12,412 bases of DNA, taken from positions 1-12,412 of the forward strand of contig CAADVJ010000229.1 of assembly GCA_900752475.1 (NCBI GenBank), read 5' to 3'. A program made the position numbers and the translations under genes. Source of the DNA: an uncultured Collinsella sp. (lineage in GTDB: Bacteria > Actinomycetota > Coriobacteriia > Coriobacteriales > Coriobacteriaceae). Positions 6,346 to 12,412 of this stretch are shown one piece after another. The notes under the pieces are model-generated. The model ran no database searches and had not been told where the DNA came from. It saw only the letters and a program-made list of their open reading frames with translations. Each line of letters begins with the position of its first letter. Within the stretch, counting starts at the first letter, position 1.

Positions 6346-6620
6346 TATTATCACGACCCATCTCAACATTGGCTTTTCAATACATGGCACGCGCCGCCGC
6401 ACTGTTGCACAACGGCGTCCAAGCGCCAAAGAGACGCCGCCCCTTGCACACAACAAAGGACAGCGTCTCCCTGGAAAACTCCGTGCATCCTGAGATTCTA
6501 CACGGTTTATTAAGGAGTGTTACTTATTCCGCAAACGGTCGCTATACGCGATAAACGGTAGCTGGCCGCGGTAACTGCGACACATTCCGCCCAGCAAGTC
6601 CAATCGTACTCCATGCACGG
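6346..6620. other. Intergenic region between degV and the sugar operon
   Basis: No gene is seen in these 275 bases. On the minus strand, GTAACA and TAGAAT (6500-6495) at 17-base spacing form a candidate degV promoter, which would give a 5' leader of about 140 bases. Inside that leader GAGACGC (6431-6437) pairs with GCGTCTC (6463-6469), with CCTT/AAGG pairing inside the loop, a possible attenuator or terminator. Two copies of AAACGGT-N-GC start at 6533 and 6553, exactly 20 bases apart, and partly resemble the operators of the sugar locus. No clear intrinsic terminator follows the sugar operon directly. Confidence 0.4.
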
Positions 6621-8063
6621 TTAATGCACGAGGCGGTAGAAATTCATCGATACCGCACCCTCGGCGTGCAGCTCCATCGCCGGAACCGCCGGCGAATAGG
6701 TACGGCTCGTAAGTGCCGCCTCGCCGCCATTTGCAAAAATCTCGACCATCGTAGTGTCCGAAAGCACGCGTAGGTCGCGAAGCTCGCCGAGCTCAATCGA
6801 CCTCTGGTCGCGCCCATAGCCTTCGTCACCCATATCGAGGGTAAGCATCCCGTCCGTATAACGCACAAAGACACCCTTGCGGATTTCGAGCTCGACCATC
6901 TTGGCGCCCTCACAGGAAACCACAAGATCAAACAGGCGGCCCGGCTCCTCAACGGTTTCACCGCCTGTCGCGCGAACGCAGTCGCCGCGCACCTTCTCAA
7001 TCTCGTGCGCCGGCTGCTGACAGAGCTTACCATCGCGTATGCTCAGCTCTCGCGGCACCGTCAACGCGCACTGCCACCCGCGTGCCACCGTCGGGTTTTC
7101 TGCCGTCGCATCGGGGCAACCAGACCACCCGATCATCAAACGCCGACCCGCAGCATCCTCAAAGGACTGCGGTGCGTAGAAATCAAAGCCGGCATCGACC
7201 ATCGGGGGCATGCCCTGCCCGGTGATCTTAAAGCTCGGCGCCTCCCAATCGGCCTCGATGGAGAACCACACGCACTGGTGCGGATTGCGGTAACACCAAC
7301 CATCGGCGGGCACACCCTGCGGACAGCAAACGAGAATAAGCTCGCCATCAAGCTCAAATAGATCAGGGCACTCCCACATAAAGCCAAACTTCTCGCCCGG
7401 CTCAATGCGCGTCGCATAGCTCCAGTCCTCTAGATCGTGCGAGGCATAGACAAGCACGCAGCCACGATTGTCTTTCGTACGAGCGCCGAGAACCATGTAG
7501 TAGATACCGTCGTGTTCAAGGATTTTGGGGTCGCGCACGTGCGTACCGATATCGTCGGGGTAATCGACCGGCCCAACAGCCATGCGCTTCTCGCCCAATT
7601 CGTCGGGATTCTCGGCAACCATATGAATTTGGTTTTGCTCACGGCCCGTCAACACGTAGTCGTAATCATCGCGGTCAAAATGCTTGACGTTGCCGGTATA
7701 GAAGTAGTGAATCTTACCATCACGTACAAAGGCAGAACCAGAATACGCTCCACTCGAATCCAAATCGGAATCGGGAAACAGCACGGGACCGTGATTCTCG
7801 TAGGTCACAAAATCCTTTGTCGTCAGATGGTTCCAAAGCACTGGACCGCCATGCGCAGCATCGAACGGATCGTATTGATGATAGATGTGATACGTATCAC
7901 CAATCTGAACCAAACCGTTGGGGTCGTTGAGCCAGCCAAGCTCAGGCTCCACATGGAACAGGAGCCTATCGGGGTCGGACGCGATGCGAGCCGCCGTCTC
8001 GTCCTGTCCAGCTCGCCACTGCTCATAGTCCGCGCGTGTCACCTTATTTTTTTGATTAAACAT
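6621..8063 (-). CDS. scrB: Sucrose-6-phosphate hydrolase / beta-fructofuranosidase (GH32)
   Basis: A 480-residue cytoplasmic glycoside hydrolase of family 32, with a five-bladed propeller followed by a C-terminal beta-sandwich. It hydrolyses the fructosyl bond of sucrose 6-phosphate (and often free sucrose) delivered by the PTS permease. All three catalytic motifs are present: WLNDPNG with nucleophile D47, RDP with D178 (transition-state stabiliser) and WECPDLF with acid/base E231. Family side motifs YSGSA and FGFMWECPD are also seen. No signal peptide is present, which fits an intracellular role. It is the last gene of the operon, 101 bases behind the permease gene, with a strong hairpin in between. 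The ribosome-binding site before ATG 8063 is weak (GAGAAAG about ten bases away). The scrB name is by role and context. Confidence 0.92.
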   Translation of the reverse strand: MFNQKNKVTRADYEQWRAGQDETAARIASDPDRLLFHVEPELGWLNDPNGLVQIGDTYHIYHQYDPFDAAHGGPVLWNHLTTKDFVTYENHGPVLFPDSDLDSSGAYSGSAFVRDGKIHYFYTGNVKHFDRDDYDYVLTGREQNQIHMVAENPDELGEKRMAVGPVDYPDDIGTHVRDPKILEHDGIYYMVLGARTKDNRGCVLVYASHDLEDWSYATRIEPGEKFGFMWECPDLFELDGELILVCCPQGVPADGWCYRNPHQCVWFSIEADWEAPSFKITGQGMPPMVDAGFDFYAPQSFEDAAGRRLMIGWSGCPDATAENPTVARGWQCALTVPRELSIRDGKLCQQPAHEIEKVRGDCVRATGGETVEEPGRLFDLVVSCEGAKMVELEIRKGVFVRYTDGMLTLDMGDEGYGRDQRSIELGELRDLRVLSDTTMVEIFANGGEAALTSRTYSPAVPAMELHAEGAVSMNFYRLVH

Positions 8064-8085
8064 CGCCGTTGACTTTCTCGTCTAT

Positions 8086-8127
8086 GGGGAAGGACGCTCG
8101 ACTCACACGAGTCGAACGCCCTTCCTC
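8086..8127. other. Intercistronic hairpin between permease and hydrolase genes
   Basis: The arms 8086-8104 and 8109-8127 form a near-complete 19-bp stem (two mismatches and one wobble) around the four-base loop ACAC. On the minus strand no T-run follows it, so it is more likely an RNA processing or stability element that protects the upstream permease message than a true terminator. Confidence 0.6.
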
Positions 8128-8164
8128 AAATGGACTTATCCTCAGATTACGCTGAACGGCTCAA

Positions 8165-9616
8165 CTAGAAGCTAACGTCGAAGCCAGCGCCAGCGCCCTC
8201 TTCATCGGTGGTCGGCACGCCCTTTGCCTTGTTGTAGGCAAAGATCAAGACGATCGGCACGATAAAGGCGATGAGATTGCCGGCCACATACCACACGAGC
8301 GTCTCGGGCGTAACGATGAGCAGGCCAAGCACACCGGTCAGACCCTGACCGATAGCGCGCACCTCAAAGAGCTTCACGAAGGCACCGCCGCAGCCTGCAC
8401 CGATGCAAGCGCAGACGAACGGGATGATCGAGTAGCGCATGTTTGCAGCAAAGATTGCGGGCTCGGAGATACCGACCAGCGTCGGGATAAAGGACGACAT
8501 GCAGATGTTGCGCTCTTTGGAGTGCTTCTTGTGGATGAGATACATGCCGATGGCGCCGCCGCCCTGGGCGATGATGGAAACCGACCAGATGGCCTGGATG
8601 TAGTTGAAGCCGGTCGTGGCAACGAGGTTGGCCTCAATACCCTGGATGAACTGATGCGTACCGGTAACGACGAGCGGCTGCAGGAACGCGGCGAAGACAA
8701 AGGCGCCAAAGACGCCCATCCTGTTGTACAGGACATCGATTACGCCAGCGAGGACGTCGCCGACCAGGTTGCCGAGCGGGCCGAACACGGTGAACAGGGC
8801 AACGTTAGCAAGAATCAGGGTAACGGTCGGGACAAAGACAAACGAGACGACCTCGGGGATGTACTTCTGGGCAATCTTTTCGACCTTGGCCATAAACCAG
8901 GCAGTCAGGATTGCAGGGAACACGCCGCCCTGGAAAGCAACCATGGGAATGGAGAGCGGACCAAAGTTCCAGTACTCAGCACCCGTCGGATCCATAACGA
9001 ACGTGTTGCGGTTCATAAGGCTCGGGTGAACCATGACGATACCGACGAGGATGCCCAGAATCGGGTTACCGCCAAAACGCTTCACCGCGCTGTACATAAC
9101 CAGGACAGGCAGGTAGTCAAACGTGGTGGCGATAATGGCAAAGAAGCTTGCGAGGTTCTTGAGGAACTCGCTGTGGTCGGCAAGGCTACCCTCCATGCCA
9201 AAGAGGCCGTTGGCAACGATCAGCGACTTAAGGCCGATGATGATAGCAGCGCCGACGAAAGCGGGAATGATGGGGATAAAGATATCCGAGAATACCTTGA
9301 GGACCGAGAAGAACTTGCCCTTCTTGTCCGCCTCGGCGCCCTTGACCTCGGAAGCGCTGATCTCCTTAACGCCCGTCAGAGCCATAAACTCATCGTAGAC
9401 CTTGTTGACGGTACCGGTACCGAAGATGATCATGAGCTGGCCGCTGTTGTACAGCACGCCCTTGACGCCATCGATGTTCTCGAGCTCGGCCTTGTTGTAC
9501 TTGCTCGTATCCTTGAGCACCAGACGCAGACGCGTAACGCAATGCGTGGCGCCCTCGATGTTCTCCAGACCGCCGACGTTATCGACGACTTGCTGAGACA
9601 CTACTTTGTAGTCCAT
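8165..9616 (-). CDS. scrA: PTS sucrose-type EIIBC permease
   Basis: A 483-residue membrane protein of the glucose-sucrose-trehalose PTS superfamily. It imports a disaccharide and phosphorylates it at the membrane. Residues 1-80 are the IIB domain, with the phospho-cysteine C26 in THCVTRLRL and the conserved KGVLYNSGQLMIIFGTG. Residues about 105-470 are the IIC channel with about ten hydrophobic segments, FSDIFIPIIPAFVGA at its start, TGTHQF (318-323) and the sugar-site motif GISEPAIF (382-389). The sucrose class is the best fit; trehalose or another beta-fructoside is possible. No IIA domain is fused or adjacent, so it must take phosphate from a IIA-Glc protein encoded elsewhere, as enteric ScrA does. 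ATG 9616 has GGAGAGG upstream and is preferred to ATG 9628. It sits 45 bases behind the first hydrolase gene, in the middle of the operon. Confidence 0.9.
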   Translation of the reverse strand: MDYKVVSQQVVDNVGGLENIEGATHCVTRLRLVLKDTSKYNKAELENIDGVKGVLYNSGQLMIIFGTGTVNKVYDEFMALTGVKEISASEVKGAEADKKGKFFSVLKVFSDIFIPIIPAFVGAAIIIGLKSLIVANGLFGMEGSLADHSEFLKNLASFFAIIATTFDYLPVLVMYSAVKRFGGNPILGILVGIVMVHPSLMNRNTFVMDPTGAEYWNFGPLSIPMVAFQGGVFPAILTAWFMAKVEKIAQKYIPEVVSFVFVPTVTLILANVALFTVFGPLGNLVGDVLAGVIDVLYNRMGVFGAFVFAAFLQPLVVTGTHQFIQGIEANLVATTGFNYIQAIWSVSIIAQGGGAIGMYLIHKKHSKERNICMSSFIPTLVGISEPAIFAANMRYSIIPFVCACIGAGCGGAFVKLFEVRAIGQGLTGVLGLLIVTPETLVWYVAGNLIAFIVPIVLIFAYNKAKGVPTTDEEGAGAGFDVSF

Positions 9617-9641
9617 GTTCCTCTCCATTCCCTTACGAAAT

Positions 9642-9658
9642 CATAAAACGTTTTGATG
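9642..9658. promoter_or_regulatory. Candidate internal LacI-type operator
   Basis: A perfect AAAACGTTTT palindrome (9645-9654) is flanked by CAT and ATG (9642-9644 and 9656-9658). It lies in the 45-base gap between the first hydrolase and the permease gene. It has the CG-centred core of the operators near 11100 and could allow internal control. Confidence 0.45.
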
Positions 9659-9661
9659 CCA

Positions 9662-11044
9662 TTACAGAGACGCGATCGTTGCATTTGCGCACTTGAGCGT
9701 ACCGTCGGTGACCGTCAGTGCCACACCCTGGCCCTGCTTATTGCAGAAGCGCGCGTTAAGCGCAACATCATCGACAAAGATGGTCGCGATATCGTCGTCA
9801 ACGACCAGACGCACATGATGAGTGCCCTCGCCCTTAAAGAACAACGGACGCTCGAGGCCCATGTTGTTGACCTGGAACCACGGATACTGGGGGGCCGCCG
9901 TAAACTCGAGCTTGCCCTCACGCAGGTTGGCGCGGAACTCATAGGCAAGACCGGACTCGGCGTCCTCGGCAAGCTTCACCGAGAAACCGGCAGCGTCACC
10001 GGCGAGCTCGATGTCGGCATCGAGCATATAGGTGGAACCGGCATCCGCGGCGAGCACCTGCTCGACCTTGCCCGACTCGCAGGAAAGCTCAAAGGCCTCG
10101 ACTGCCTTAGCCTCGCCAAAGGCGCCAAGCATGCTGTCGGGGAGCTTGGTGCCGAGCGTTCCGTCAGCACGCTGAACGATCTCGAGAGGCATAAAGGTGC
10201 CACCCCACAGGTAAGAGCTGGGGTCACCGCCCTCGTCACGCGTAGGAACCCAACCAAAGAGAACGCGGCGCTCGCCATCAAATGCGGTACGCGCGGCATA
10301 GTACGCGCGGCCATCGAAGGAATCGTCCGCAGGAGTGATCCAAGGACCGTTGATAGAGCGAGACATGCGGTAACGGGTCTTGTTGCCATCACTGTACTCG
10401 GAGAACACCAGATACCACCAGTCGCCCATCTTAAAGAGATCAGGCATCTCGAACATGGTGTACAGGCCCGGATTCCACCAGTCGCCCTGGAACTCCCAGG
10501 TATCCAGGTCCTTGGAGGTGAACTTGACCAGACGACCGGTCATCAGACGCTTGTCCTCGCCCACACGCGTGCCGAGGATGAGCATGTACTCTTCGTTCTC
10601 CTCATCCCAAAGCACAAAGGGATCGCGCCAGTTGCGGTCATCGTAACCCTCCTGGGGCGGAAGCAGCGTCTCGGCGATGTTCTTCTCCCACTTGACGGCG
10701 TCGTCACTCGTTGCGTGAAGAAGAACCTGCTTCATCAAGCGTGCCTTGACCTTATCGCGATTGCAACCAGTGTAGAGCGCATGGTACTTGTCGCCCACCT
10801 TAAACACCGTGCCGGCATAAACATACTGGTCGACTTCCTCGTCGCCGCCACGCTCAAGGCTCTCGCCAAAGTCTTTGTAATTGACGAAGTCCTTGGTTGT
10901 CGCGAGTGCCCAGCCAAACGGCTCTCCGAAAGGTCCGGGGTTTCGCGTGTCACGCTGATGATAGAGATAGAACGTGCCGTCCTCGCCGTACGGCATGATG
11001 TCGCCTACCCAAATTCCCTCAGGCTGGTAATACACCTTGTGCAT
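9662..11044 (-). CDS. GH32-like (clan GH-J) glycoside hydrolase with atypical nucleophile motif
   Basis: A 460-residue cytoplasmic protein with a GH32-type five-bladed propeller and C-terminal sandwich. The catalytic triad can be placed: D15 in WVGDIMPYG (where typical GH32 has W-[ML]-N-D-P-N-G), D141 in NWRDPFV, and E199 in MFEMPDLF (where typical members have E-C-P). FYLYHQRDTRNPGPFG (25-40) marks a distinct subgroup, often annotated only as GH32 or GH43-like. It likely cleaves a fructosyl linkage, but the changed -1 site loop suggests a substrate other than plain sucrose phosphate. No signal peptide is seen. ATG 11044 has AAGGAAG seven bases upstream. It is the first gene of the operon, directly behind the repressor-controlled promoter, so it is the most tightly linked to the inducer. 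Fold and catalytic residues are fairly sure; substrate is unknown. Confidence 0.82.
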   Translation of the reverse strand: MHKVYYQPEGIWVGDIMPYGEDGTFYLYHQRDTRNPGPFGEPFGWALATTKDFVNYKDFGESLERGGDEEVDQYVYAGTVFKVGDKYHALYTGCNRDKVKARLMKQVLLHATSDDAVKWEKNIAETLLPPQEGYDDRNWRDPFVLWDEENEEYMLILGTRVGEDKRLMTGRLVKFTSKDLDTWEFQGDWWNPGLYTMFEMPDLFKMGDWWYLVFSEYSDGNKTRYRMSRSINGPWITPADDSFDGRAYYAARTAFDGERRVLFGWVPTRDEGGDPSSYLWGGTFMPLEIVQRADGTLGTKLPDSMLGAFGEAKAVEAFELSCESGKVEQVLAADAGSTYMLDADIELAGDAAGFSVKLAEDAESGLAYEFRANLREGKLEFTAAPQYPWFQVNNMGLERPLFFKGEGTHHVRLVVDDDIATIFVDDVALNARFCNKQGQGVALTVTDGTLKCANATIASL

Positions 11045-11087
11045 CCGAGACTTCCTTTCTCACGAGATACTAACTCGGTACAACTGC

Positions 11088-11116
11088 AAGATATGTCAAT
11101 CGTTTTCATATGTCAA
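11088..11116 (-). promoter_or_regulatory. Promoter of the sugar-utilisation operon
   Basis: On the minus strand, a perfect TTGACA -35 (11116-11111) and a TATCTT -10 (11093-11088) are 17 bases apart and lie about 45 bases before the first hydrolase gene. One operator copy covers the -35 and the other fills the spacer, so bound repressor should exclude RNA polymerase. Confidence 0.75.
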
Positions 11117-11125
11117 ACGTTTTCA
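11092..11125. promoter_or_regulatory. Tandem LacI-family operators
   Basis: Two directly abutting 17-bp copies, TATGTCAATCGTTTTCA (11092-11108) and TATGTCAAACGTTTTCA (11109-11125), differ at one position. The CG-centred AAACGTTT core is typical of LacI/ScrR-type operators. They overlap the -35 box and spacer of the operon promoter. Confidence 0.75.
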
Positions 11126-11157
11126 CACCAATACGTCTTTTCGCAGTTCCAGTCGTC

Positions 11158-11193
11158 GGCAAACGGTTGACATATGCCGGCGAACGGTCATCA
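11158..11193. promoter_or_regulatory. Upstream auxiliary operator-like sites
   Basis: GGCAAACGGTTGACATA (11158-11174) is an inverted, degenerate copy of the promoter operators: its reverse complement keeps TATGTCAA and CGTTT. GGCGAACGGTCATCA (11179-11193) is a weaker copy, with 11 of 15 positions shared with the first. They lie 33 to 68 bases upstream of the main operators, after the repressor stop codon, and could support looping or cooperative binding. Confidence 0.45.
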
Positions 11194-11228
11194 GAGGTGT
11201 TTGAGGAATTCTTTTGGCACGGGATGAA

Positions 11229-12239
11229 CTACGCGGTTTTGCCCTCAATGAGTTCAACGGGGAGCTTGATATTCGATTCGGGCTTTTCGCCGTTAATAAG
11301 AGCAATGATGGATTGCGCCGCGAGCTCTCCGATGCGATCGATATCTTGGCGAACGGTTGTTAAGTCAGGCATAAACGTCATAGTGCGGCGGGCACCATCC
11401 GCGCCCACGACCTTAATATCGCCCGGAGCGCTCAAGCCGCGCTGCTTCATCACGTTAAGACAGATAGCCGCCATCGTGTCGTCTCCCGCAAAGATGCCGT
11501 CAATATCGGGGTTCTCATCGAGGATCTTCGCAACGACCGCACTCTTTTCGTCGTCGGACTTAACGAACTCGACCTCACGGACAAGCGCGGGCAAACCGGC
11601 CTGCTCCACAACATCGTGGTAGGCATCGGTACGCTTATTGGCAGGCATACGCATGCGGCTATTGTTGCGCAGGCACAAGATGCGCGAACACCCGTCATCG
11701 ATCAGGCGACGCGTGGCAAGTTCGCCGATGCCATAGCTGTCGCTCGCAATCTGAACAGAGGTCTCGCCAAGGTCGCAGTCGATACCAACCAGACTCAAGC
11801 CCATCTCGGCATACGCCTCGGCACCGATATTAAGCGAGTTGACGATGACGCCATCAACCATATTGCGCCGAAGCATATCGATATAAGAACGCTCAAGATC
11901 AGGTCGATTGGCGCTATTGCACAGCAACATCTTAAAACCGTTTTCGGCCAGGGTACGCTCAACGGCTTGGACCGCTTGGGCATGAAACGGGCTGCTGACA
12001 TAGGGGACTATCATACCTATTAGATTCAGGCGACCGTTGAGCATGGCACGGGCGATATCGTTGGGCGTATAGTTGATGCGCTTCATCGCGGCATGGACCT
12101 TATCGCGGGTCTCTTGGCTAATATAGCCGCGATTATTAAGCACGCGAGATACCGTAGTAGGCGAAACCCCCGCCACCGCTGCAACTTCCTTGATGCCAGG
12201 CTTAGCCGAATCCTTAGAACGAGCGCCCTCGCGAGCCAT
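11229..12239 (-). CDS. scrR: LacI-family transcriptional repressor of the sugar operon
   Basis: A 336-residue regulator. Residues 16-35 are the LacI helix-turn-helix (IKEVAAVAGVSPTTVSRVLN), followed by the hinge-helix region (INYTPNDIARAML, 55-67) and a periplasmic-binding-protein-like sugar domain (LIGMIVPYVSSPF; DGVIVN; GIDCD; IDGIFAGDD; VVGADG near the end). Length is standard. Earlier ATGs at 12260 and 12254 are in frame, but GGGGGAGGG stands six bases before ATG 12239, which also places the operator at 12260-12274 in the leader. It lies directly upstream of the three-gene sugar operon on the same strand and probably binds the tandem operators there, releasing them when a sugar or its phosphate is present. 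No terminator is visible after it, so some read-through into the operon is possible. The scrR name is given by context. Confidence 0.88.
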   Translation of the reverse strand: MAREGARSKDSAKPGIKEVAAVAGVSPTTVSRVLNNRGYISQETRDKVHAAMKRINYTPNDIARAMLNGRLNLIGMIVPYVSSPFHAQAVQAVERTLAENGFKMLLCNSANRPDLERSYIDMLRRNMVDGVIVNSLNIGAEAYAEMGLSLVGIDCDLGETSVQIASDSYGIGELATRRLIDDGCSRILCLRNNSRMRMPANKRTDAYHDVVEQAGLPALVREVEFVKSDDEKSAVVAKILDENPDIDGIFAGDDTMAAICLNVMKQRGLSAPGDIKVVGADGARRTMTFMPDLTTVRQDIDRIGELAAQSIIALINGEKPESNIKLPVELIEGKTA

Positions 12240-12259
12240 AGCACCCTCCCCCATCAACA

Positions 12260-12274
12260 TGTCATACGTTTACA
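12260..12274. promoter_or_regulatory. Candidate autoregulatory operator of the LacI-family gene
   Basis: TGTCATACGTTTACA matches the operator TGTCAAACGTTTTCA of the sugar operon at 13 of 15 positions. It lies 21 bases before the repressor start codon, where binding would repress the gene. Confidence 0.6.
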
Positions 12275-12412
12275 TACGAACAAAGCATACCCCAACAAGA
12301 GCGGGAAGACGGTAACAGTACAAGTAAGTAAACGACTCATCCAAACAATTAGGAGAGTTCCGCCTAAAGGGTGACTACACAGGACCCCCGCCGGGGCTGT
12401 TTGGGCTACCTC
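12275..12412. other. Non-coding right edge
   Basis: No gene is seen. The stretch should hold the repressor promoter. On the minus strand TATGCT in the 12290-12280 region is a possible -10, but no convincing -35 accompanies it. Near the end, CCCC (12386-12389) and GGGG (12393-12396) form a small hairpin followed on the plus strand by CTGTTT, a weak terminator candidate for a gene outside the window. Confidence 0.35.

Noticed and set aside
8522..9646. 374-codon plus-strand frame opposite the PTS permease
   Set aside because: The product is highly charged and repetitive in D/E/N/R with no family features, as expected for the complement of a membrane-protein gene.
11092..11125. Possible start of a CRISPR-like repeat array
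   Set aside because: The two copies abut without spacer, are only 17 bases and lie over a promoter; they fit operators.
9653..11170. 505-codon open frame on the plus strand, opposite the first GH32-like gene
   Set aside because: It mirrors the codons of the gene on the other strand, has no ribosome-binding site and its product resembles no protein family. Antisense open frames are common in GC-rich genes.

Overview
The window reads as a chromosomal stretch of a moderately GC-rich Gram-positive bacterium. The protein style, the REP-like GGGGCACTCATT hairpin and the gene content fit the gut Actinobacteria, class Coriobacteriia (a Collinsella-like genome). That assignment is recalled family resemblance, not a database result. 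All ten genes I support lie on the minus strand, so the window is best read from right to left.

Right part (about 12.3 to 6.6 kb) is a sugar-uptake locus. A LacI-family repressor (12239-11229) is followed by a 184-base control region with a TTGACA/TATCTT promoter. Two tandem 17-bp operator copies are laid directly over that promoter, and more degenerate copies lie upstream. Then come an unusual GH32-type hydrolase (11044-9662), a sucrose-type PTS EIIBC permease (9616-8165) and a canonical GH32 sucrose-6-phosphate hydrolase (8063-6621). The permease imports and phosphorylates a fructosyl sugar, the hydrolases split it in the cytoplasm, and the repressor probably responds to the sugar or its phosphate. 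A related operator precedes the repressor gene and another lies inside the operon, which suggests autoregulation and internal control.

Middle part (about 6.35 to 1.65 kb) is ordinary housekeeping and accessory content: a DegV fatty-acid-binding protein with a clear terminator, a pyruvate formate-lyase activating enzyme (radical SAM) with a plausible promoter but no pflB in view, a REP-like hairpin, a membrane-anchored class-A-beta-lactamase-like serine hydrolase, and a probable operon of MTA/SAH nucleosidase and the ribosome-biogenesis GTPase EngB.

Left part (1.56 to 0.2 kb) is a two-gene module: a DUF3990 protein, which looks like an ADP-ribosyltransferase-fold toxin, overlaps a helix-turn-helix protein whose N-terminal half is a conserved partner domain. 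A 20-bp near-perfect inverted repeat with smaller dyads nested in it stands directly in front. This looks like a self-regulated toxin-antitoxin-type or defence module and is the most interesting little-described system here. No tRNA, rRNA, CRISPR array, insertion sequence or prophage gene was seen.
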